From assembly GCF_035599575.1 (NCBI RefSeq), contig NZ_CP141179.1:2232001-2296000 (forward strand): DNA of 64,000 bases, read 5' to 3'. The stretch comes from Roseovarius sp. Pro17. GTDB taxonomy: Bacteria > Pseudomonadota > Alphaproteobacteria > Rhodobacterales > Rhodobacteraceae. The notes beneath the pieces were generated by a model that saw only the letters and a list, made by a program, of their open reading frames with translations, did not search any database and was not told where the DNA came from. The translations under genes were made by a program, and so were the position numbers. Below are positions 57,514-64,000 of the stretch, piece by piece; the first letter of the stretch is position 1, and each line of letters begins with the position of its first letter.

Positions 57514-57581
57514 GGCGATCCTCATCGGTCAAAGACATTTGCCCCCGTTTATGGCCTCGCAAGCCATCGAGCAAGCGAGGC

Positions 57582-57644
57582 TTCGCCCAAACAGCGCGGT
57601 TTCGGCGCAATCGCGCACTTGAAAGCGCGCGCCGCTTGGGCGAA
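57582..57644. promoter_or_regulatory. Long inverted repeat between divergent proS and the AI-2E-family gene
   Basis: TTCGCCCAA (57582-57590) and TTGGGCGAA (57636-57644) are perfect 9-base arms, and the GC-rich inner flanks extend the pairing partly. The element lies midway between the two divergent starts (57513 and 57688). It could be a shared operator or a leader stem-loop of either gene. Confidence 0.35.
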
Positions 57645-57687
57645 ACGTGTGGCAGACCCGACGCAAGCCTGATCCTGAAAGGACGCC

Positions 57688-58755
57688 ATGTCCCTGCCAG
57701 TCGCGACGCAAATGAAATATTGGGGGATCGCTACGGTGGTCTTTCTTGGCGTGCTCTGGGTGTTGGGCGATGTGATCATGCCATTCCTCGTCGGAGCGGC
57801 CATCGCCTATTTCCTCGATCCCTTGGCCGACCGGCTCGAGACGCTGGGGCTTAGCCGGGTGTTGTCCGTCGTTGCCATCACCATCCTTGCTGCGCTGATC
57901 TTCGTCATTTCGGCCGTCCTGATCGTGCCGACATTGACTAATCAGGCCACCGACCTGATCGAGACCGCACCCGATCTGGCGCGCAGGCTGCAGGATTTCG
58001 TGAACGAGCGGTTTCCCGACATGCTCAACGCCGAGAGCGCGTTACGCAAATCGCTGACCGGCATCGGCGAGACGATCAAGGAACGCGGCGGTCAGTTGCT
58101 GGAGACAATCCTCGGGTCGGTGTCGTCGCTGATCAATATCGCCATCCTCTTTGTCATCGTGCCGGTCGTCGCCTTCTACCTGCTGCTTGACTGGGATCGC
58201 ATGATTGCCAAAATTGACGACTTGCTGCCGCGCGAACACGCGCCGGTCATCCGTTATCTTGCCAGCGAAATAGACAAGACGATGGCAGGCTTCATTCGCG
58301 GCATGGGCACCGTCTGCCTTATCCTCGGCACATATTATGCGCTGGCGCTGATGTTGGTCGGGCTGCAATTCGGGCTGGTGGTGGGGGCGATCGCTGGGTT
58401 CGTGACGTTCATTCCCTATGTCGGCGCGCTGGTCGGCGGCGCGCTGGCGATCGGCCTCGCGCTGTTCCAATTCTGGGGTGACTGGGTGTCAATTGGGCTG
58501 GTCGGGGGCATTTTCGTACTGGGACAAGTGGCCGAAGGCAACTTCCTGACGCCCAAGCTGGTTGGCAATTCGGTCGGGTTGCACCCTGTCTGGCTGATCT
58601 TTGCGCTATCGGTCTTTGGCGCGCTCTTTGGCTTTGTCGGGATGCTGGTGGCGGTGCCGGTCGCGGCGGCCATTGGCGTGCTGGCGCGCTTTGCCACCGG
58701 GCGCTACAAGGACAGCCAGCTCTATCGCGGAGCACACGGTCAAGACGGCCACTGA
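57688..58755 (+). CDS. AI-2E family transporter
   Basis: This 355-residue inner-membrane protein matches the AI-2E (PerM/TqsA) family: about seven helices, with PFLVGAAIAYFLDPLADRLE near the N-terminus, and GAIAGFVTFIPYVGALVGGA and NFLTPKLVGNSVGLHPVWLI in the conserved C-half. Members export small molecules or act as sodium antiporters; the cargo is not predictable. GAAAGGACGCC precedes the ATG. Its stop overlaps the hdaA start by 1 base. Confidence 0.88.
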   Translation: MSLPVATQMKYWGIATVVFLGVLWVLGDVIMPFLVGAAIAYFLDPLADRLETLGLSRVLSVVAITILAALIFVISAVLIVPTLTNQATDLIETAPDLARRLQDFVNERFPDMLNAESALRKSLTGIGETIKERGGQLLETILGSVSSLINIAILFVIVPVVAFYLLLDWDRMIAKIDDLLPREHAPVIRYLASEIDKTMAGFIRGMGTVCLILGTYYALALMLVGLQFGLVVGAIAGFVTFIPYVGALVGGALAIGLALFQFWGDWVSIGLVGGIFVLGQVAEGNFLTPKLVGNSVGLHPVWLIFALSVFGALFGFVGMLVAVPVAAAIGVLARFATGRYKDSQLYRGAHGQDGH

Positions 58756-59447
58756 TGGCCCGTCGCATCGCGCCACCCCGGCAACTCAGCCTTGATCTGG
58801 TCACCAAGCCCGCGCAGGGGCGTGACGATTTCTACGTGTCCTCGGCCAACGCCGTCGCCGTCGCCCTGATCGACGGCTGGCAGGACTGGCCCGCGCGTAA
58901 ATTGGTCCTCAATGGCCCACCCGGATCGGGCAAGACGCATCTGGCCCATGTCTGGCGTGACCTCAGCGGTGCGGCTATCGTGCCTGCCGCCGGGCTGGCG
59001 GGCGCAGACATCCCCGCGCTCGCCAGCAGCCATGTTGCCATAGAGGGGGCCGACACCATCGCAGGGGACCGCGCGATCGAAGAGGCGCTCTTTCACTTGC
59101 ACAACCTTACGTTGGCCGAGGGTAATTCGCTGCTGCTGACAGCGCGCGCCGCGCCAAATCATTGGCCGCTGGTCCTGCCCGACCTCGCCAGCCGGATGGA
59201 GGCCACGCCGACCTGCACCCTCAAGGAACCGGACGACGAATTGCTGGCCGCCGTCCTTATGAAGCAGATGGGCGACCGTCAGATCCTGCCGACCCCCGGC
59301 ACCATCCCCTATCTTGTGCGCCGGATGCCGCGCGCGTTCGGCGATGCGGGCCGCGTTGTCGCCGCGCTGGACAAGCTCGCGCTTGAGCGCCGCCGCCCGG
59401 TCACCCGCGCGCTCGCCTCCGAGGCGCTGGACAACCTGGGTCTGTGA
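58755..59447 (+). CDS. hdaA: DnaA-homologous regulator HdaA
   Basis: This 230-residue AAA+ protein is the alphaproteobacterial Hda homologue, which stimulates ATP hydrolysis by DnaA after initiation. The N-terminus ([11 protein letters not shown]) holds a beta-clamp binding motif, the Walker A is [14 protein letters not shown], and VAIEGADTI is the Walker B region. Residues [20 protein letters not shown] begin the lid. It lacks the DnaA DNA-binding domain. It is coupled to the AI-2E-family gene. Confidence 0.87.
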   Translation: MARRIAPPRQLSLDLVTKPAQGRDDFYVSSANAVAVALIDGWQDWPARKLVLNGPPGSGKTHLAHVWRDLSGAAIVPAAGLAGADIPALASSHVAIEGADTIAGDRAIEEALFHLHNLTLAEGNSLLLTARAAPNHWPLVLPDLASRMEATPTCTLKEPDDELLAAVLMKQMGDRQILPTPGTIPYLVRRMPRAFGDAGRVVAALDKLALERRRPVTRALASEALDNLGL

Positions 59448-59508
59448 CGCCACAGTTGGGCCGCGCACCCCGCCATACCCAGTCACATCAGGCCTTTACC
59501 CAATTCCC

Positions 59509-61683
59509 ATGAATCATGCCGATTTCCTCGCATCCCCGTTCCCTCCGGCCCGCGATCTGCCCGATCTGGACCTTACCGGGACGGGCCGGTTCTATAACCG
59601 CGAGCTGAGCTGGCTGGGCTTCAACTGGCGCGTGCTGGAAGAGGCGCAGAACCCCCGCGTGCCTCTGCTTGAGCGGCTGCGGTTCCTGTCGATCTCGGCC
59701 ACCAACCTCGATGAGTTCTACAACGTGCGCGTCGCCGGTCTGCGCGAACTGGCCCGCGCGGGCAATACTACCCCCGCCGCCGACGGGCTGACCCCGGCTG
59801 AACAACTGGTGCTGATAAACGAGAACGCCCGCAAACTTTTGGGCGCGCAGCAGCGAACCTATCAGCAATTGCGCGATGAGTTGGAGGTGCAAAACATCAC
59901 CATCATGTCGGGCGAGGACCTGAACGAGGCCGACCGCGACTATCTGGGCGATATGTTTCTCAGCAAGGTGTTCCCGGTCCTGTCGCCCCTCGCGATCGAC
60001 CCCGCACACCCCTTCCCCTTCATCCCGAACCTTGGATATTCGCTGGCGCTGAACCTGACCCGCATCCGCGACAAGCGCCCGTTGCAGGCCCTCTTACCCA
60101 TCCCCCAGCAGATCGACCGCTTTGTCGCCCTGCCGGCCGAAGGTGGCGCACACCGTTTTCTGCCGCTGGAGGAATTGCTGATCCTGCATCTGCACAGCCT
60201 CTTTCCGGGTTATAAATACAAGGGTCATTGCGCGTTCCGCGTCCTGCGCGACAGCGATCTCGAGGTCGAAGAAGAGGCAGAAGACCTCGTGCGCGAGTTC
60301 GAAGTCGCGCTAAAGCGTCGCCGCCGCGGCGAGGTGGTGCGCATGAATATTACACGCGATGCGCCAGAAGCATTGCGCGCGCTGGTCATGCAAGAGCTAC
60401 ACGTGACGTCCGACGATGTGGTCGAGGTCGACGGCATGATCGGCCTCGCCAATCTAAGCGAACTGGTGCTGGAATCGCGCCCCGACCTGCTCTGGCCCAG
60501 TTTTTCGCCCCGCGTGCCGGAACGTGTGCAGGATTTCGAGGGCGACATGTTCGCCGCGATCCGCCAAAAGGACATGCTGTTGCACCACCCCTACGAGACA
60601 TTCGATATGGTCGTACGCTTTCTGAAACAGGCGGCGAATGACCCCGATGTGGTGGCGATCAAGCAGACGCTCTACCGCACCTCCAACCAATCCCCCATCG
60701 TCGAGGCGCTGTGCGAGGCCGCCGAAAACGGCAAATCCGTCACCGCGCTGGTCGAACTCAAAGCCCGCTTTGACGAGGCCGCCAATATTCGCCAGTCCCG
60801 CCGACTGGAACGCGCGGGCGCGCATGTGGTCTATGGCTTTCTCGATCTGAAAACGCACGCCAAGATCAGCATCGTTGTGCGCCGCGAGGGTGATAATCTA
60901 GTCACCTACACGCACTTCGGCACCGGCAACTACCACCCGATCACGGCACGCATCTACACCGACCTGTCTTTTTTCACCTGTGACAGTGTGCTGGGGCGCG
61001 ATGCGACCAAGGTGTTCAACTACCTGTCGGGCTATGCGCAACCGGAAAAGCTGGAAAACCTCGCCATATCGCCTCTGACTCTGAAACCCCGCCTGTTGGA
61101 AATGATCGCAGGCGAGATCGAGCATGCCAAAAACGGCCGCCCGGCGGAAATATGGGCCAAAATGAACGCCCTGATCGAGCCGGACATCATCGACGCGCTC
61201 TATGCCGCCAGTCAGGCGGGCGTGCGCATCAGCCTGGTCGTGCGCGGCATCTGCGGGCTGCGACCCGGCATCACGGGTCTTAGCGAAAACATACGCGTCA
61301 AATCCATTGTCGGGCGATTCCTGGAACACAGCCGCATCGTCTGTTTTGGCAATGGCCACGGCCTGCCACACAAAAAGGCGCGGGTTTTCATCAGCTCGGC
61401 CGACTGGATGGGCCGCAACCTGAACCGTCGGGTCGAAACGCTGGTCGAGATCGAAAATCCCACCGTCAAGGCGCAGATCACCTCTCAGGTCATGGCCGCC
61501 AATATGGCTGACGTCGCGCAAAGCTGGGTGATGGAGCCTAGCGGCTCCTTTATCCGCGCCGTCATCCCTGAGGGTGAGTTCGCGTTCAACTGTCACCGGT
61601 TTTTCATGGAAAACCCGTCGCTTTCGGGGCGCGGCTCGGCGGGAGCGGCGGACGTGCCGCAACTGACCCATACCGAGGATTGA
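59509..61683 (+). CDS. ppk: Polyphosphate kinase 1
   Basis: This 724-residue enzyme makes inorganic polyphosphate from ATP. The catalytic His lies in [11 protein letters not shown], followed by [11 protein letters not shown]. The N-terminus ([19 protein letters not shown]) and the C-terminal kinase motif ([20 protein letters not shown]) fit the family. The ATG at 59509 is chosen because it opens a typical N-terminus; the frame runs further into hdaA. It is followed by ppx, so synthesis and degradation are co-located. Confidence 0.95.
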   Translation: MNHADFLASPFPPARDLPDLDLTGTGRFYNRELSWLGFNWRVLEEAQNPRVPLLERLRFLSISATNLDEFYNVRVAGLRELARAGNTTPAADGLTPAEQLVLINENARKLLGAQQRTYQQLRDELEVQNITIMSGEDLNEADRDYLGDMFLSKVFPVLSPLAIDPAHPFPFIPNLGYSLALNLTRIRDKRPLQALLPIPQQIDRFVALPAEGGAHRFLPLEELLILHLHSLFPGYKYKGHCAFRVLRDSDLEVEEEAEDLVREFEVALKRRRRGEVVRMNITRDAPEALRALVMQELHVTSDDVVEVDGMIGLANLSELVLESRPDLLWPSFSPRVPERVQDFEGDMFAAIRQKDMLLHHPYETFDMVVRFLKQAANDPDVVAIKQTLYRTSNQSPIVEALCEAAENGKSVTALVELKARFDEAANIRQSRRLERAGAHVVYGFLDLKTHAKISIVVRREGDNLVTYTHFGTGNYHPITARIYTDLSFFTCDSVLGRDATKVFNYLSGYAQPEKLENLAISPLTLKPRLLEMIAGEIEHAKNGRPAEIWAKMNALIEPDIIDALYAASQAGVRISLVVRGICGLRPGITGLSENIRVKSIVGRFLEHSRIVCFGNGHGLPHKKARVFISSADWMGRNLNRRVETLVEIENPTVKAQITSQVMAANMADVAQSWVMEPSGSFIRAVIPEGEFAFNCHRFFMENPSLSGRGSAGAADVPQLTHTED

Positions 61684-61758
61684 GTGCCCCCGCGCGTTGA
61701 CGCGGGGCGGACAAGTCGCAATAAGGCAGGCACGGTAAAAAAGGCGGCTGGTGAGAAT

Positions 61759-63324
61759 ATGAGCGCACCCGAAACCAATGGCAACGGCGCAAAACGCACG
61801 GCGGCGTTCACCCCTTTTGGACGTGCCATTTTCGACAAACCATCAGCGCGCAAGCTGCGCCGGGTCGGGGTCGTTGATGTGGGGTCGAACTCGGTCCGAA
61901 TGGTCGTTTTTGATGGGGCGGCGCGCAGCCCGGCCTATTTCTTTAACGAAAAGATTATGTGCGGCCTTGGTGCGGGCATGTCAGAAACCGGGCGGCTCAA
62001 CCCTGAGGGCCGCGTGCGCGCGCTGAACGCGCTTAGCCGCTTTGCGCTATTGGCCAACGCGATGGAGACCGGGCCGCTGACCTGCGTCGCCACTGCAGCC
62101 GTGCGCGACGCCGACGATGGTGTAGAATTCCACCGCGAGGTCGAAGAGAAGACCGGGCTAAAACTGTGGATCATTGACGGGCGCGAAGAGGCGCGGCTGT
62201 CGGCGCAAGGCGTGCTACTGGGCTGGCCCGGCGCTTACGGCCTTGTTTGCGACATCGGTGGCTCGTCCATGGAGTTGGCCGAGATCAAGGGCGGCACCGT
62301 GGGGCGTTGCGTCTCGTCACAGCTGGGTCCGCTGAAATTGCGCGACATGAAGGGGGGGCGCAAGGCGCGCCGCGCCTACATCACCGAAACGCTTAACGCC
62401 ATGACCGGTGAGCTGGGCGAGCAGGAGGATCGCCTGTTCCTTGTCGGCGGTTCGTGGCGCGCGATTGCGCGGATCGATATGGAGCGGCGCGGATATCCCC
62501 TGCATGTGCTGCACGAATACCGGATGCGCGCCAATTCCGTGCGCGACACTCTGTCCTATATCCATAATTGCGAAGATCTGGATTCGCTGCGCCAGCGCGC
62601 GGGCGTCTCATCCGCGCGCATGGCGCTGGTACCGCAGGCCGCCGAGGTGCTGCGCGAGGTCGTGCGCTTTTTCAAGCCGCACGATATCGCCATTTCCAGC
62701 TACGGCATCCGCGAGGGGATGCTGTACGAACAAATGCCCCAACAACTGCGCGACCGCGATCCGTTGATCGAGGCCTGTCGCTTTACCGAGGCCAAGGATG
62801 CCCGCGTACCGGGCTTTGGCAAAGTGCTCTACCACTTTATCATGCCGCTGTTCAAAAACGCCAAGCCCGAACGGGTGCGCCTGATCAAGGCCGCGTGCCT
62901 ATTGCATGACGTGAACTGGCGCGCGCATCCCGAATACCGCGCCGACATTTGTTTTGACACCGCGACACGCGCCAATCTAGGTGGTCTGAAACATGCCGAG
63001 CGGGTATTTCTGGGTCTTGCATTGCTGCACCGCTATTCGAATTCATCAGGACATACGCGCTTTGATCAGGTCAGCCAACTGATAGACGGCCCCCTACGCC
63101 GCGATGCCGAGATTCTCGGCAAGGCGATGCGCTTTGGCGCTATGCTATGGCTACAGCGCGACGCAAATCCGGGCGCATTGCATCACTATCCCAAAAAGAA
63201 GATCCTCGAATTGGCCTTGGCGCCCGAAGCTACACCCCTCTTTGGCGAGGTTGCGCAGGCGCGCTTCTCTTCGCTCGCCTCATCGCTGGGCGCCGAGCCA
63301 GTGGTTAAAAGCGCTGCGCGCTAA
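61759..63324 (+). CDS. ppx: Exopolyphosphatase (Ppx/GppA family)
   Basis: This 521-residue enzyme removes phosphate from polyphosphate or (p)ppGpp. VGVVDVGSNSVRMVVFDGAA is the phosphate-binding loop, and CDIGGSSMELAEI the second. A helical HD-type C-terminal domain follows (KAACLLHDVNWRAHPEYRAD). The ATG at 61759 is my choice; a GTG at 61684, right after the ppk stop with GAGG upstream, would add 25 residues. It follows ppk by 75 bases. Confidence 0.93.
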   Translation: MSAPETNGNGAKRTAAFTPFGRAIFDKPSARKLRRVGVVDVGSNSVRMVVFDGAARSPAYFFNEKIMCGLGAGMSETGRLNPEGRVRALNALSRFALLANAMETGPLTCVATAAVRDADDGVEFHREVEEKTGLKLWIIDGREEARLSAQGVLLGWPGAYGLVCDIGGSSMELAEIKGGTVGRCVSSQLGPLKLRDMKGGRKARRAYITETLNAMTGELGEQEDRLFLVGGSWRAIARIDMERRGYPLHVLHEYRMRANSVRDTLSYIHNCEDLDSLRQRAGVSSARMALVPQAAEVLREVVRFFKPHDIAISSYGIREGMLYEQMPQQLRDRDPLIEACRFTEAKDARVPGFGKVLYHFIMPLFKNAKPERVRLIKAACLLHDVNWRAHPEYRADICFDTATRANLGGLKHAERVFLGLALLHRYSNSSGHTRFDQVSQLIDGPLRRDAEILGKAMRFGAMLWLQRDANPGALHHYPKKKILELALAPEATPLFGEVAQARFSSLASSLGAEPVVKSAAR

Positions 63325-63716
63325 ATCTCGATCTCGTCGCCTGTATCGGGGGCCAATAGATCGGGGCGCTCAGGCTGCGGCACCGGTTCCAGCGGCTCCT
63401 TGCGGCGGATGATGATATCGCCGTTGGGCAGTTTTTCGGGCGCAGCATAGACGCTCAGATCTTCGACATCCTTCAGAATATCGGCCAGAGCCGGGCCCAT
63501 TTCCTCGGCGAAACTTCGTAGTTGCGGACCCAGCCGATCGGCCAGTTCGCGCATGTCCCGCATGGCCGGGCGCGCCTCTTGCAGCAACCCCTCAAAGAAC
63601 ATGCGCGCGCCATCCTCTATCATTGAGGCCCCATCGGAGGGCGCCTCAAGGTCCTGAGCATGAACGGGCGCGGCAAGGCTGGCCGCAATGGCGATAGGAA
63701 TGAAAAACTGTCTCAT
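63321..63716 (-). CDS. Exported hypothetical protein, Rhodobacterales type
   Basis: This 131-residue protein has a signal peptide (MRQFFIPIAIAASLAAPVHA). The mature part contains an amphipathic helical stretch (MFFEGLLQEARPAMRDMREL, then GPQLRSFAEEMGPALADILK) and a C-terminus with KLPNGDIIIRRKEPLEP, followed by an acidic tail. I know the type from roseobacter genomes, where some copies carry a mistaken AAA+ ATPase label; there is no ATPase motif here. Its stop overlaps the convergent ppx stop by 4 bases. Confidence 0.65.
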   Translation of the reverse strand: MRQFFIPIAIAASLAAPVHAQDLEAPSDGASMIEDGARMFFEGLLQEARPAMRDMRELADRLGPQLRSFAEEMGPALADILKDVEDLSVYAAPEKLPNGDIIIRRKEPLEPVPQPERPDLLAPDTGDEIEI

Positions 63717-63747
63717 ACCAGACAATATAGCACAGCGCGCCCGCCTT

Positions 63748-64000
63748 TTAAGACCCAAGATCCATATCCAGCGTCACCGGAAAGTGATCCGAAGCCATCA
63801 GCAACGCATCCCGTAGCGCCGCATCGCCGTAGCATGCAGGGTCGTCAAACGGATGCCAAATGCGCCACGACGGCCCCATTGCCAGCAAATCCGGCGACAC
63901 CATGATGTAGTCCAAGAGCGCCTGCATATATCGCCCCTCATGGTTCATATAGAACCGCGAGGTGCTGTGGAGCGCTCCGATCTTTTGCCCCAGAGCGCTG
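63748..64000 (-). CDS. Endonuclease/exonuclease/phosphatase family protein (partial, 5' end outside window)
   Basis: The last 83 residues are present. ALLDYIMVSPDLLAMGP and ASDHFPVTLDMDL are the C-terminal motifs of the EEP superfamily, the latter holding the catalytic Asp-His pair. These enzymes cut phosphodiester bonds in nucleic acids or lipids; the exact substrate needs the missing N-terminal part. The small gap to the exported protein gene holds nothing else. Confidence 0.8.
   Translation of the reverse strand, partial: SALGQKIGALHSTSRFYMNHEGRYMQALLDYIMVSPDLLAMGPSWRIWHPFDDPACYGDAALRDALLMASDHFPVTLDMDLGS

Noticed and set aside
57514..57687. T-box-like leader before proS
   Set aside because: There is an inverted repeat but no T-box sequence or specifier loop, and T-boxes are not expected in Alphaproteobacteria.
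61684..61758. GTG start for ppx directly after the ppk stop
   Set aside because: It has a possible GAGG site but adds 25 low-complexity residues before the conserved region; the ATG at 61759 was preferred, though the GTG remains possible.

Overview
The window looks like a piece of a Rhodobacterales (roseobacter-group, Alphaproteobacteria) chromosome. This rests on the GC-rich sequence, a 14-subunit nuo operon carrying the accessory frames typical of this group (DUF5333- and DUF5337-like genes, a NuoE with a long tail), a short-type ProS, an HdaA-type DnaA homologue, and ribonuclease J. Almost all of it is housekeeping. I see no rRNA, tRNA, CRISPR array, insertion sequence, prophage block or obviously broken gene, and no gene-free stretch longer than about 300 bases.

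Layout. 1-4.7 kb: the end of a BolA-family gene, an exported protein, a family-2 glycosyltransferase, a DEAD-box helicase with a structured leader, and an Fe(II)/2-oxoglutarate oxygenase related to HalD/BesD. 4.8-8.0 kb, minus strand: birA-coaX-rnj. 8.1-28.4 kb, minus strand: the complete respiratory complex I operon, nuoA to nuoN. It is interleaved with eleven further frames: a small membrane protein, a helix-hairpin-helix protein, DUF5337, MAPEG, three lipoproteins, DUF5333, a methyltransferase-like protein, two carboxymuconolactone-decarboxylase-fold proteins and a 25-residue membrane peptide. Many of these are joined to nuo genes by 4-base start/stop overlaps. A hairpin plus T-run after nuoN ends the unit.

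28.5-36.5 kb: a glutathione S-transferase, small proteins, a PPOX-type stress protein plus CreA, a gph-DegT aminotransferase pair, then glmU-glmS for UDP-GlcNAc synthesis. 36.6-40 kb: moaA, waaA (Kdo transferase) and a family-4 glycosyltransferase. 40-46.7 kb: a peptide-type ABC transporter split between two divergent units. The fused ATPase and an M20 amidohydrolase are on minus; the binding protein and two permeases are on plus. 46.9-49.6 kb: a flavin-reductase-like protein, then gabT divergent from a cupin-type XRE regulator. 49.7-52 kb: a 763-residue beta-helix protein that may be a spike or adhesin.

52-57.5 kb: DUF4864, an Ldh-family oxidoreductase, and a proS-DUF2937-lolC-lolD unit. 57.7-63.3 kb: an AI-2E-family membrane protein, hdaA, ppk and ppx. 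The window ends with an exported protein and the 3' part of an endonuclease/exonuclease/phosphatase gene.

The strongest leads for something undescribed are the accessory genes inside the nuo operon, especially the 25-residue peptide, the methyltransferase-like protein and the duplicated helix-hairpin-helix domain, and the isolated beta-helix protein. Function calls come from recognised motifs and family resemblance; no database search was run.
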